DNA of 64,000 nt, from positions 76,138 to 140,137 of the forward strand of contig MU657269.1 in assembly GCA_026770575.1 (NCBI GenBank), given 5' to 3'. A program made the position numbers and the translations under genes. This document shows positions 30,413 to 41,167 of the stretch, in pieces; within the stretch, counting starts at the first letter, position 1; every line of letters starts with the position of its first letter. Below the pieces are notes generated by a model that ran no database searches, was not told where the DNA came from, and saw only the letters and a program-made list of their open reading frames with translations. This DNA is from Pelagophyceae sp. CCMP2097 (Eukaryota > Sar > Pelagophyceae).

Positions 30413-31528
30413 TTATGACGCTCCCGTGCCGCCTCCAGAGTCGAGGTTGCCCTCGGCGGCGCGTTCGTCGAGGAAGGCGAGGATTTTGTCAGTCACGCAC
30501 GCGTCGTCCAAGCCCTTGTAACTTCGAATGGCATGCATCGCCGCTGCGCGCACGTTTTGCGCGAGCTGCAGGGCCGCGTTTGGCGTGAAGGTGGCGAAGG
30601 GTTCTTTATAAGTATGGACGGTGAAAAGTATGCAGTCGGGGTTCCTTACTAGCCTTCTTAAAGTTTGATACTCCACCGTGCACCCTAAACTCGCCACCCC
30701 TCTTTCAGAAATGCGCCCGCGCACAGCGTCCGTGTGCTCGTCCGATTCGTGCGGCCCGAGCGTGTTTGAGGCGCTGAGGCCCCAGTTTGTTCGCCACATC
30801 GGGGAGGCGGTCTTCAAACCGTGCATGGCCCGCCTAACAGCGTTCCCCAAATCGTCTTCAAACCCGTCCACGTTGGCATGCAGCTGCCGCATACTGTGCC
30901 CGTTGCCCGCGCGTTGGCGGACGTCGCCAAAGGAGAAGCAGCATGCCGCCGCCACAAGGTTGTAGTCGCCCGCCTCGCCGTCGGGGCGCTGCCTCAAAAT
31001 CATCAAATCCTCCTGGCACAGTCGAGCCGCTCGCTCGAGCGGCGACATGGCGGCGTCTCGACATGGCGTCGACATGGCGGCGTCGGCCGTGTCACCCGCC
31101 GGGAACGCGGCGGGGAAGCGCTGCGAGAGGTGCGTCTGCACCAGGTCGTAGACTTCTTGCTGCGCGTCCAACGCGTTTCCGTCGACGAGGACGCTGCTCC
31201 GCCACGGGCCGTCGAAGAGCTGTTGTTTTAAGAGCATGTCTTGGGTGTAGCGGTTGGGTTCGTAGAGGAGCCAGTCTTCGCTTGACAATCGTCGGAGCTG
31301 GGGATGCAGTTTGACGCGACCGTCGGCCAGTAGAAAAGGCGACGCCGAGAGTCCGCGCTCCAACCAGCGCAGGCCCGGCGCCTTTTGAGACCGCGGCGGC
31401 AGGTTCGTCCACGCGGGGGAGGCCTTTGAGAAACGACGTTTGGCGTTTCCCAAAGAGGCGTTTCGACGCCACGCGCCCCCGCGCCCGTATCGACCCGCGC
31501 CGCGCAGGTTCTCCCCGAGGCGCCACAT
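30413..31528 (-). CDS. DUF3445 family protein (haem-dependent oxidative N-demethylase-like)
   Basis: A single-exon product of up to 371 residues. The conserved course of the family is visible: a ..DWLLYEPNRYTQDMLLK.. segment, CQEDLMIL, YNLVAAACCFSFGDVRQRAG, MRQLHANVDGFEDDLG, MWRTNWGLSAS and VEYQTLRRL ... ILFTVHTYKEP. Bacterial and fungal relatives are annotated as haem-dependent oxidative N-demethylases; the substrate here is unknown. The first 45 residues are rich in Arg, Ala and Ser with few acids (GRYGRGGAWRRNASLG), which could be an organelle presequence. The true start could be any of the early Met codons. Confidence 0.8.
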   Translation of the reverse strand: MWRLGENLRGAGRYGRGGAWRRNASLGNAKRRFSKASPAWTNLPPRSQKAPGLRWLERGLSASPFLLADGRVKLHPQLRRLSSEDWLLYEPNRYTQDMLLKQQLFDGPWRSSVLVDGNALDAQQEVYDLVQTHLSQRFPAAFPAGDTADAAMSTPCRDAAMSPLERAARLCQEDLMILRQRPDGEAGDYNLVAAACCFSFGDVRQRAGNGHSMRQLHANVDGFEDDLGNAVRRAMHGLKTASPMWRTNWGLSASNTLGPHESDEHTDAVRGRISERGVASLGCTVEYQTLRRLVRNPDCILFTVHTYKEPFATFTPNAALQLAQNVRAAAMHAIRSYKGLDDACVTDKILAFLDERAAEGNLDSGGGTGAS

Positions 31529-32199
31529 CTCTTCCGGTGGCCGGATCGGCGGCGCGGCGTATACGCGCGGGGTGCTGCGGGCCAGGACTCCGGACGGCTG
31601 CGGTCCAGTTGTTCTCAGCTGTCTCTTTTTTTATTTTAAAGAGTTCGTTTCGGCGAGCGCCATTTGAAAATGTTCCGAAAATGGGGCGTTGTCTCCAATT
31701 TGACCCCGGCCGAGCTCCCACCTCTCCACCGCGCTCTGAGGAGGGTCGTGGGTGCGTCTCCAAAGCGCGCAGGATTCCTCCCTCGCAATGCAGCTCGGGC
31801 GGTCTTTCAAGAAGCCCGTTATTGCAAAAGCTGCGGACACTCTTCGACGGTCCTACGCGACGAGTCGTCAATGCCGTAGCTGCGGACACCCTCGGACGGT
31901 CCTCTGCGACGACTCGCCACTACATTGTCTCAAATCCACAATGGGTGGGGCTCCACCCAAAGGGCAGGACCGTCAAACCCGAATCAAACGTCGGCTTCCA
32001 GGCCCGGAGGCCTGGAGACCAGTTCCTCTGAGGTTTTGCTCGCGCATCAAGCGCGCGTTTCCTCGCGGATGGTAGATGGACCCTTCGTCGAGCCTGAGCC
32101 TCTCAGTCGATCTCAGTGAAGGATTCAAAGTAATCTCAAATACGGTGCTTCAAAAGTTGAAAAAGTCGCCGAGCGTCGACGTCGCGACGTCGCGATTGC
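31529..32199. other. Intergenic; carries one R1 repeat
   Basis: Upstream of the DUF3445 gene. Apart from the R1 copy and a short duplicated phrase (AGCTGCGGACACNCT(T/C)NGACGGTCC near 31831 and 31878) I see nothing. Confidence 0.4.
31930..32075 (+). repeat. R1 repeat, copy 2
   Basis: CAAATCCACAATGGGTGGGG ... CCCGAATCAAACGTCGG ... CCAGGCCCGGAGGCCTGG ... TTCCTCGCGGATGG. The central CCAGGCC-CGGA-GGCCTGG is an inverted repeat. Confidence 0.65.
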
Positions 32200-32811
32200 G
32201 AACTCGAGGGGCACACCGGCTTCGTCTCGAGCATCGCGTTCTCGCCCGACGGCAAGCGCCTCGTGACGGCGGGCGACGCCGAGCCGGCGCGGCTCTGGGA
32301 CGCGGAGACGGGCGCGCTCCAAGCGACGCTCGAGGGGCACTACGGCACGGTCTGGAGCAGCGTGTTTTCGCCCGACAGCAAGCGCGTCCTGACGGCGAGC
32401 GACGACAGGACGGCGCGGCTCTGGGACACCGAGACGGGCGCGCTGCAGGTGACGCTCCAAGGGCACACCGACGAAGTCTTCAGCTGCGCGATCTCGCCCG
32501 ATGGCACGCGCGTCGTGACGGCGAGCGCAGACAACACGGCGCGGCTCTGGGACGCGGAGACGGGCTCGCTGCAGACCACGCTCGAGGAGCACACCGAACG
32601 CGTCGCGAGCTGCGCGTTCTCGCCCGACGGCACGCGCGTCGCGACGGTGAGCTGGGACCAGACGGCGCGGCTCTGGGACGCCGAGACGGGCGCGCTGCAG
32701 AAGACGCTCCAGGGCTCCACCGGCATCAAAAGCTGCGCGTTCTCGCCCGACGGCACGCGCGTCGTGACGAGCGGCGACAAGACGGCGCAGCTCTGGGACG
32801 TCGCGCTGTAA
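32200..32811 (+). pseudogene. WD40-repeat gene, copy 3, 5'-truncated
   Basis: About five WD40 units are readable in one frame from ELEGHTGFVSSIAFSPDG to SCAFSPDGTRVVTSGDKTAQ and end LWDVAL, the same end as copy 1. The leader and the first units are missing; the homology starts abruptly inside a unit at about 32200, and no ATG precedes it in frame. It could still be translated from an unseen upstream exon. Confidence 0.65.
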
Positions 32812-33152
32812 AACTTTAGATGGTGCCTCGGCGGACGTCGCGCTCTGAATCGGCCTCTGGGCTTTGCCATAGCTCGAGTCGAGCCCCGCTCTGGCATTGA
32901 GCGGGCCGTAATCAAATCATCCTTTTCCAAGTCCTTAGCTCGACGGCAGTCCCTGAGGCTCTTGGTCGCTTCCCTTGCAGCGGCCGCGCATCTGGACCGC
33001 CGTCGGTGTGACCGCCGTCGGGATGCGTCAATTCGGAGGGTGCTGCGCGTTCCTTGAATCTGGCGCTCCTTGAATCTGGGTGCATCTCAAGCAAGCAAGC
33101 AAGACGACTGGTCGAATCGAACTCTGGGTGCCCACCGCTTGCAAGAGGCTGC
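32812..33152. other. Intergenic, nothing recognised
   Basis: Contains a short inverse copy of the R1 start (GATGCACCC / CTTGCTTGCTTGC on the minus strand) at about 33077-33103. Confidence 0.4.
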
Positions 33153-33305
33153 TCTCTGCAAATTCACCCTGCGTCGGGCTGCCCCAAAAGGGCATGACCG
33201 TTAAACCCGAATCAAAGGTCGGCTTCCAGGCCCGGGGCTTCCAGGCCTGTCGCCAGCGCCTCGGAGGACGTGCTCGCGCATCCAGCGCATCTCCTCGCGG
33301 ATGGT
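33153..33305 (+). repeat. R1 repeat, copy 3
   Basis: CAAATTCACCCTGCGTCGGG ... AACCCGAATCAAAGGTCGGC ... TCCAGGCCCGGGGCTTCCAG ... TCTCCTCGCGGATGG, in the same order as the other copies. 33306-33700 has no recognised gene. Confidence 0.65.
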
Positions 33306-33699
33306 CTGGGCCACCGTAGGCTCTGGCCCGAAGGGTCGGGGACGACGGGGCCGATTGGGGGCGTAGTCGTGCTCAGCTTCAAAGCCGGAGGATTGACCGT
33401 GGAGTGGTCGGCCCACGGGCATGGGCTCTTGAGCCCCCGAGCTGAAGTAGATGGTTGGCAAGACTTACAGGCTGGTATTGCAGCGACAGTGAGTATGTCG
33501 AGGGTGATCTTGGAACGTCTCGATGATGAGGCCGGAGAGAGCATCTCGGTAAAAGGCCAAAGAGTCCCGCTCCACGCGCGATCTCAACACGCCATAGCCC
33601 GCGCCGAACGGGCGAGATGCTCAAAGGTGCGAGCGACCAGCACCGACGGCAGCAGCCGTCGGCCAAGCTGAGCCAGCCAGCGACGAGCATGACGCGCAC

Positions 33700-33990
33700 G
33701 AACGTCGATACGGAGGCTGGACGATTGTCGACACGAAGACCGCACGATCGTCTGTGCGGAGGCCGCACGGTCGTCAGCATCGAGGCCGCACGGTCGTCGG
33801 CACGGAGGCCGCACGGTCGTCGGCACGGAGGCTGCACGGTCATCGGAACGGAGGCCGCACGGTCGTCGGCACGGGGGCTGCACAAAAGTCGGCGCGGAGG
33901 CTGCAGGGACATGGGATCGCACTGTTGTCAGCGCGGGGGCGCCAAATCGTCGGCCCAGAGGCCGCACGGTCGTCGGCAGGGACCCTTCCT
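33700..33990 (+). repeat. Minisatellite of CGGAGGCCGCACGGTCGTCGGCA units
   Basis: About nine imperfect units of 27-29 bp, ending about 60 bp before the ATG of BTB-kelch gene D, so it lies in that gene's probable promoter or 5' leader. Confidence 0.8.
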
Positions 33991-34046
33991 TCAAACTTCC
34001 AATCTCGGGACAACAAGTTTCGGCTCGTTCAAGAACAATCGACCCA

Positions 34047-35643
34047 ATGGCCTCTTCGCCCAACCTGCCCGCGGCGTTCGACGGCGTCCGGCGCACGAGC
34101 ACGGCGCACGCCTCTGCGATCGACGCCCTCGAGCGCGCGTTTCAAGCCGAGAAGGTCCGTTTTCAGGTGACCTCGAAACCTCTGTGTGCGTCAAGTTTCG
34201 ACATGAAGAACCCAGGCGCTGCTCGCGAGCGACCGCCAGGCGCTCCAAGACGACCGCCAGGCGCTTCAAGACGACCGTGCGGCCATGACGAGGCAATTGG
34301 ACGAGAAGCACGCGCGCGGAGTAGCCAGCCTCGAGGAGAAGCTCGCGCGCGGAGAAGCCAAGCTCGAGGAGAAGCGCGCGGCCGTCGAGCGCGACCTTGT
34401 CGAGTGGGACGAGGAGAAGGCGCGCGTGCGGGCAGCGGCGCCGCTGCCCGGTGAGAAGATCAAGCTCAACGTCGGCGGCGCGCGCTTCGAGACTTCGCTG
34501 GGCGTCCTCACAAAAGTCGAGGACTCGATGCTCGGCCGCATGTTCGGGCGCTGCGACGCGATGCTGCAGGCGGACCCCGACGACGGCAGCATCTTCATCG
34601 ACCGCGACGGCGAGCGGTTTCGACTGCTCCTCGACTTCCTCCGCGACCTCGATGGCGCGCACATGCAGAGGACGATCCGCGCGTTAGCCAAGGCCGCGCA
34701 AGAATCCATGATGAAGGAGCTGGACTACTTTGGCCTCGAGGTCGCCGTGTTCGGCGCGCGGCCGTGGATCGATGACGCGGTTTTCCGGCCGGGACCGGAT
34801 ATGGGCTCAAAACGTTCTCATTGTGCTGCTGTGCTAGCTGGCGGGCACGTTTTCGTGGTTGGCGGTCATTCGGGCAGTTTGGCTTTGAAGACGACTTTAT
34901 TGCTCGACGCGCAGACGATGGCCTTTACGGCCGGGCCGAACCTTCTCAAGGGGCGCTACGGCTGCACAGCATTGCAGCTGGACGCGGACCGCGTGCTGCT
35001 GACGGGTGGATTCAGTGGTGGATACTCAAACACGACAGAGATCTTTCACCTCTCTACACAGCATTTCACACTTGGGCCAACCTTGCTATCGAAACGGCAC
35101 TGTTGCTCCGCCGTTTCACTCGACGCTCGCAGGATCCTCGTCGTTGGCGGTCACGTTGGCGCGTCTTACTTGTCGACCACGGAAATCCTCAGCTTCGACA
35201 CGATGGCCTTTACGCCGGGACCCACCATGGCCACTCCGCGCTGCCTCTGCGCGGCCGTCGCTTTGGACGAGCACCGCATCATGGTGGCCGGTGGCAGTTC
35301 AGGTCCACGAAGTTTGAGTACGACGGAGATCCTCGACATCCGGACCATGGCGTTTTCGCCCGGGCCATCGATGGGCTCGCCACGCGATGGATGCGCGGCC
35401 ATGGCCATCGACGCGCAGCACGTCCTCATCATTGGTGGGCAGGACGCATCCGCGAAGGCAGTGGCCACGACCGAGCTTCTCGACGTGGCGACGATGCATT
35501 TTTCGCCCGGGCCAACGATGCGGACTGCACGCTACGGCTGTGCAGCCGCTCGCCTCGACAAAGCGGGCGAAGAAGGCATCCTCGTGATTGGGGGAGAGGG
35601 TTGGCGGTCGCGATTGTCTACGACGGAGGTGCTCGCCGTTTAG
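34047..35643 (+). CDS. KCTD-type BTB/T1 plus six-blade kelch protein, copy D (two exons)
   Basis: Exons 34047-34166 and 34216-35643 join across a 49-bp phase-0 intron (TTTCAG|GTGACC ... AACCCAG), giving 515 residues. The leader ends ALERAFQAEKVRFQ. Exon 2 opens with a heptad-like duplicated DDRQALQ and a coiled coil of EEKLARGEAKLEEK type, then the T1 domain, almost identical to copies A and B, and six kelch blades that are more diverged (GPNLLKGRYGCTALQLD, GPTMATPRCLCAAVALDE). There is no acidic insert in blade 6; it ends RLSTTEVLAV. All motifs are intact, so this is probably a functional paralogue. Confidence 0.85.
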
Positions 35644-35865
35644 CAAAGGGCCGCGGCGAAGGCCTTGAATCATTAACACAATACGGGCCGACCTCTCGAC
35701 GGCCGCAGCGTTTGCCGGTGCGTCGCTCGGGTCGTCGCACGAAAGGGCGTCCCACGAGACGGAGGTCGAAGGAGTGCGACGCGAGGCGCAGCAGCGCCGT
35801 GGGCGCTCTGAAAATCGCCATGCACATCGGGGATCATCCGTTATGGAAATGAGCGCTCTTCCGCG
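35644..35865. other. 3' flank between convergent genes
   Basis: The part next to the decayed RING-Sel1 gene (about 35800-35865) matches, inverted, the 3' flank of the intact RING-Sel1 gene at 42227-42290 (GGATGATCCCCGATG in both on the sense strand), so the duplication extends past the stop. Confidence 0.5.
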
Positions 35866-36725
35866 TCACGCGGCGCGCGCTGACGCGAGGAACGCCAGGA
35901 GATTGACGACCATCGCCGCAGCATTGGGGTGCCCCTTGGCCGCGGCGCGCTTGCAGAGGCGCAGCGCCTCGTGGAGGTCCCGTGGCAAGCCTTGGCCGTT
36001 TGCGTGACGTGCGGCGAGGTTGTAGAGCGCGCCTGCGTGGTCCTGCGCCGCGGCGAGCCGGTACCACTTATCGGCTTCGTCGTGAGACTGCGACACGCCT
36101 AGGCCGTTTGCGTGACACACGCCGAGGCTGAAGAGCGCATTCGGCTCGCCTTGCGCCGCGGCGAGCCGGAGCCACTTCAAAGGCTTCGTCGTACGACTGG
36201 GTCACGCCCATGCCGCCATAGAACGCATAGCCGATATTGAACTGCGAAGCACGATTTCCTTGCTCGGCTGCGCGCCGGTACCAATGCGCGGCAGTCTTGA
36301 GGTCGATCTCGACGCCTTGCCCTTGAGCGTAACAAAACGCCAGATCATTCTGAGCTTTTGCATGTCATTGCGCCGCAGCGCGCTCGAAGAGCTGGAACGC
36401 CCGCTTAAAGTTCTGCTGGAGGCCCATGCCACCATCGCGATATTTGATTCCGAGCATGATCTGTGCCTCGACATTGCCCTTGTCCACTTGCTTCTGCAGC
36501 CGGCGCACCCACTCGGCGTCCGACGTGCGGGCCGGCGTTCGGCAGAGCGGGCATCGTTTGTCGTACTGCCAGCATTTCTCGTGGCATACCGCGCAAATCG
36601 CCTTGCAGCAGCACTCGTAGAAAGCTATTTTATCACCTTCGACCGGCAGCGGGTCCAGGCAGATGGCGCAAGAGCCACGCCAGAACGGCGCGTCGTCGTT
36701 CAGCGCACTGGCCTCAGCCTCTAGG
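35866..36725 (-). pseudogene. RING plus Sel1-repeat gene with a nonsense and a frameshift mutation
   Basis: The minus strand encodes a RING finger (SCAICLDPLPVEGD, FYECCCKAICAVCHEKC, RCPLCRTPA) and Sel1-like repeats (GNVEAQIMLGIKYRDGGMGL, WYRRAAEQGNRASQFNIGYA, KWYRLAAAQDHAGALYNLAA). A TGA replaces a conserved GGA (Gly) in AAQ*HAKAQNDLA near 36365, and an extra T near 36182 shifts the frame at DEAF/LKWLRL. The intact paralogue is at 41168-42226. Such proteins are probably E3 ubiquitin ligases with a solenoid for partner binding. Confidence 0.75.
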
Positions 36726-36860
36726 GGTAGGAACAGTCCTTAGTTATGGTAGGAGCGCGGTCCCCTGCGGGGCCCTTTACGATCGGAAGCAGGTCTAGGC
36801 AGATGGGGCAAGTGCCGCGCCGGTCCAGCGTGTCGTCTTTCGCAGCGCCAGCCTTGGGCG
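36721..36860 (-). pseudogene. Extra RING N-terminal fragment
   Basis: Directly upstream of the decayed gene the minus strand again reads RRGTCPICLDLLPIVKG, the start of another RING of the same family, then a stop. It is probably a remnant of a tandem copy. Confidence 0.5.
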
Positions 36861-37343
36861 ACGATGCATCAAGCCAAGCGCAGGACCCTTGTTTGTACTG
36901 CGAAGACTTTCTCTCCATATTGTCACGCCGCCCGTTGGGCGGAGCCGGCGGAATCGCATCCATCGCCCGTAGGCTGATCCGGCGCCGCCGCGGGGGTCAG
37001 AAAACCACTTGATCCAAGAGGCTCGCGAGACGGGGGGGGGGCTTTCTTGTGCAACCCTTGTGCAAGACCCGTCGGATGGCAAGAGACGCGGCCCGTGTGA
37101 AATGAGTGTCAAAAAGCCAAGACGCCGCCTCGGGCGCCGCACTGCCGGTCTTCGATCCGCGGCCCTCAAAGGTCGGTCGAGTCGCGCGATTTGCATTTTT
37201 TACGAGGCGGCGTCAAAAGATGAGTCCCGAGGCGGCTTGGAAAGCGTCCCCGACGACGGGCGATATGTGCATGATATGTCCGGTGCGCGGCGGTCCTCCG
37301 GCAGAGCGCGGTCGCCAGTCCGTGATTTCACACTGGCACAGAT
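36861..37343. other. Intergenic, nothing recognised
   Basis: Contains GGGGGTCAGAAAACCACTTG at about 37001, a phrase also present in the inverted duplication (around 5170 and 15330), so it is a third, partial copy of that sequence. Confidence 0.4.
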
Positions 37344-37395
37344 CAGCTCGGCGTGTTATAATGATACGTCAGCTCGGCGTGTTATAATGATACGT
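37344..37395. repeat. 26-bp tandem duplication
   Basis: CAGCTCGGCGTGTTATAATG-ATACGT occurs twice, spanning the stop codon of the 2OG oxygenase gene, whose last residues (TYHYNTPS) come from the repeat. Confidence 0.85.
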
Positions 37396-40300
37396 CGCAC
37401 TTTTTGATGCATTGTTTCCCGAATCCCACGACGCCACCCCAGCGTCGAGGTTCCCCAGCGTCGTATTCATGTGGTGCTCCATGGTGACGGGCGTGTACGC
37501 CGCCGGGTTCTCCGGGGTGATGAACTGGGGGAGAGGTTGCACGAGAGCATCTGGTGCGACTGCGTGGAAGCGAATAATCGACTGCCGAGGGTGTTCCATC
37601 GGCAAAACGCGGTGCGGCGTCGCTTTGAGCAGGCCGTTGGTGTAGCGCTCCAAGACGTCGCCGATGATGACCTATTTTCACCCATGACACGTCACAAGTA
37701 TCGTCACCCATGAGACGTCCGATGTCTCGATGGTCACCGATGACACGTCTGACGTACAACTCGGGCGCCCAAACGCCGCCCCGGGGCGATTCATCCTTTG
37801 GCAAGGCGGGCTGCATTTGAGCAGACGCGAGAGAGGACGCGAGAGAGGACATCTCTTTGGGACTCGGTCTCATCTTTGTATCGGGACCGTCCAGGTCCGT
37901 CTCGGGCCGGCGCAGAGGGCAAGTCGAGGCCTCTGACCCGGAATGAAGTCGGGACCAGGTCCCCATTCTGGGCCAGTATGTCTCGGAATCCTGTCTGGCC
38001 CCTCGACTCGAGGGCTGTCTGGCCCCTTGACTCAAGGGCTTTCGTTTTCCAGACGCTTTGCCGCACCACGAACTCGGGCCCAACGGGGGCGTCGTACCAC
38101 TCGGCCTCGGGTCCTCGAGCGAGTTGGTCGCGCCTCAGGAGCTGCAGGCCGGGGGCGTCTTGGTGCATCAGCGTGAAAGCTTCAAAGTCCGTGTGCGGCG
38201 CCTATCAGTGTCCCGATTCGCGCAAAAGGGCCTCGAATCAGCCTTCCTCCGGCGTTCACGGAGCCTCTCATGCCGCTCACACATTCGTTCTCACGAATTC
38301 GTCAAAGGCCCACGGAGGGGCGCCCCACGGAGGGGCGCCCCACGGAGGACCGTCGACGGGGCGTCGACGGGGCCGCGGAGGACCGTCTACGGGGCCACGT
38401 CGTCTACTGGGCCACGCAGGACCGTCTACGGGCCCACGGAGGACCGTCGAGGCCCTCGTGGGACCGCCCGGGACCGCAGAGGGCCTCTCAAGGACCATCG
38501 AGCGCCCCTGACTCTTCGCAGAGGGGTCGCACGGGACCGTCGAGAAGGCAGAGAGACCCCGACGACGCGGGCGGAGAAGACCGCATCGGAGCGTCTTCGG
38601 GGCCACGAAGGAGCTTTCAAGCATAGGACTCTCCAGCGGCCGTCGACGGACTCTTGGGGCCGTCGACTGGGCCGTCTCCGCCCCCCGTCGGACCGTCTCC
38701 GGCCCGCCACACGGAGTGTTGCGCGCCCGCTGCGCCCACGTGACCCCAGAGTCGCATGCACCTCGCGGGCTCCGCTGCCCGCCCTTGCGCCCATTCTTAC
38801 GGGACCGTCGAATGGGACAGTCAGAGGGACCGTCTAGGGGACCGTACGATGGACCGTCTAAAGGATCGTATCGGTCCCTATCAGTACTGTCAGGGAACTG
38901 TCAAAGGGTCCATAAATGGGACTGTCGAAGGGACCGTATAAGGGCCCGTCTCGGTGACTGTCGTCAGGACCGTCGAATGGAACCGTCTCAGGGTCCGTCT
39001 CGGGGTCCGTTTCGGGGACCGTCGAAGAGGGACCGTCAAACGGGACCGTCAAAAGGACCGTCTCGGGACGGTCAGCACAAGGGCACGTATGAGAGCCCGC
39101 CGTCGAGACCATTCGTATACCCCCCAAAAAGGTCTCAGGGCTCGTACGTCTCGGAGCCCGTAGTGGTCTGTGAAAGGGGCCATGCGAGAGACCGTGCAAA
39201 GGCCCGTATGAACGCGCAGGTGACCGTCGAGGCCCCTCAAAGGACCGTCTAGGAGACCGTACGAGGGACCGTCCGTAATCAGGACCGTATAGGAGGCCGT
39301 ATAGGAGACCGCATAGGAGACCGTACAAGGCATCGTCTCAAGGACCGACTCGGGACCGTCGAAAGGGCCGTCGAAGGGGCCGTCTGAGGGGCCGCGCGTA
39401 TGGGAGGCGGCTCTGAAACGGCCAGAGCTCTTGCGAGGCACCTCCAACGGCAGCCGCGCCGGCCGGCGAGGCCCCGACGGAGCCAAAGTGGTTGTCATCA
39501 GCTGACTCGGGTCCACGTTTCCGGACCACATTTCCGGTCCACGTTTCGCCGACTCGGGTTTTCGCGATGCCGACGTTGGCTTCCTCCTCTTCCTCGTCCG
39601 TGTACGTCCAGTGGTGGTCGCCCGAGTTGGAGTTGGCCATTGTCCACCCGTCCTGCTCAGCGGGCCGGCCGGGGTACGAGATGAGGCGAATCGTGCCTAG
39701 AGTTTCGAGAGCGTTTCCAGAGGGCTTCGAGAGGCTTTGGAGAGCGTTTCTCGAGCGTTTCCAGAGGGCTTCGAGAGGCTTGCCATAGGGCTTCTCAACG
39801 TTTCTCGAGCGCGGCGCGCACGCCGGCATCCGCCCAAGGCGTTTCTCTCAAGCGCCCCCGCCTCGGATCACCGTCGTGTGGCGTTTGGGGTGGGGACGCG
39901 GGATTGTGCCGAGGTCGGACCCCGGAGGTGCCTCAAACGTATCCAGCGGCAGCGCCAGCACCTCCGCGACGGCGCGCAGCACGGCCGCGCCGCACACGTC
40001 CTGCTTGAGGTAAAGAGAGTCGAAGGACGCCACCGTGCCTGCGAGGCGCCGTCGCAGAAATGTGCTCTCAACAGTGGCTCCAAAAGGTGCTGACCCGACG
40101 GGAGCGCCGAATCCCAACCATTCTGCAGCCTTGACGCGGCGACTCGGCTGTAGTCCCAGGCCGACGCCGTCGACTTTGAGACGCCGTCGTAGGACGGCTC
40201 GGAAACGCCCACCTAAAGGGTTTCGAGAGGAAATACTCGAGCATTGATTGGCCACGACGGTCTTCCAAGGCGCCCACTCGGGCATCATGCGCGTGCGACG

Positions 40301-41075
40301 GTCCAGCGTCTGTCCGCGGCGTGGATCGCTGCCGGCTCTGAATCCGCTCTAGACTCGAGGCCTCGCCATCCGCGTTTGCCGGTCCCGCGCCGTCTTTGTA
40401 CGTCGAGGCCGTTGTAGTGGACGCCGGAGAGGCCGGAGCCGCCGTTTTTGGAAAAGGCGCGCTTTGTCGACAATGGGAGCGAGTGCATGCTCCTCGAGAA
40501 GTCATACGCTCCTTTCACAAACCCATCGTCCAGTTCCGCTACCTACTCCAAAAGTCAGCACCCCTCGCGGCACCAGCCCCGCCGGCGTCGGTCGAGCCGA
40601 GGTCCGCACGCTCTGGTGTGTTGAACCCAGAGGGTTGCAGACCTTAGGGACGACTCTGGGTGCAACCTCCCGTTGGGTTGCACCCTTTCGTTTCCAAACC
40701 GCGGCACCCCGCCTCCCCGCGGCACGGGCGGCCGTCCCGCCGCCTCCCCGCGGCGTCGACGGAGCCTCTGCCGCCGCCGCTCGGTGCGCATTGGCATTGC
40801 CGACGTCGCGTTGACGTTCCAAACGTCATCGACTGTCACGTTTCGTAATCGACGCAGCCGATTACAGTCGACGAGGCGTAAAAGAAACCCGGCGCTCCTT
40901 CTCCGAGGAGCGCGGCGTGGAGCTGCTTCAGAGCGTCCTTGCGTCGCGAAGGGCTGGCGCCGGTGGCGAGGCCGCCGACGTCGACCGTAGGCACTGCGCC
41001 GCCGACATTAGGCACGCCGACGCTGCTCAACCGCCTTACCGCGGCAGACCCGCGCAGCAGCCGTCGCGGCAGCAT
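37369..41075 (-). CDS. 2-oxoglutarate/Fe(II)-dependent oxygenase (isopenicillin N synthase-like family), multi-exon
   Basis: Exon 1 (41075 to about 40862) gives the DIOX_N start (VPTVDVGGLATG, LGEGAPGFFYASS). It joins in phase at 40538 to ELDDGFVKGAYDFSRSMHSL and PLSTKRAFSKNGGSG. Segments near 40200-39900 (VLRAVAEVLALPLDTFEAPP) and 39680-39600 (IRLISYPGRP) follow with unresolved boundaries. Exon 38201-38067 holds the metal-binding HTD (APHTDFEAFTLMHQD) and GPEFV; exon 37671-37369 starts VIIGDVLERYTNGLLKATPH, with the distal His and the 2OG-binding RxS (RQSIIRF). So the catalytic triad and RxS are present. The long intron at 38202 to about 39540 is filled with GGACCGTC repeats. The substrate is unknown; relatives act in hormone and secondary metabolism. 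Exon 1 starts with an Arg-rich, presequence-like MLPRRLLRGSAAVRRL. Confidence 0.75.
38290..39410. repeat. GGACCGTC-type minisatellite tract inside the 2OG oxygenase gene
   Basis: Units of 10-20 bp such as GGACCGTCTACGGGCC and GGGACCGTCGAA run almost without break. The frames they open are artefacts of composition. Confidence 0.8.
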
Positions 41076-41167
41076 CGAACGAAAACACAAGCTTCCGACT
41101 GACTCGTCCTCAATTTCAAGAGTCGTCCTCGGACGAGCCAAAGTTTTAGCGATTTGAAGCGCGCGAC

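Noticed and set aside
33700..33990. CRISPR-like array of ~28-bp repeats
   Set aside because: Units abut without unique spacers, and the genome is eukaryotic; this is a minisatellite.
37344..37395. Bacterial-type TATAAT promoter
   Set aside because: It is part of a 26-bp tandem repeat at the end of a spliced eukaryotic gene; nothing bacterial surrounds it.
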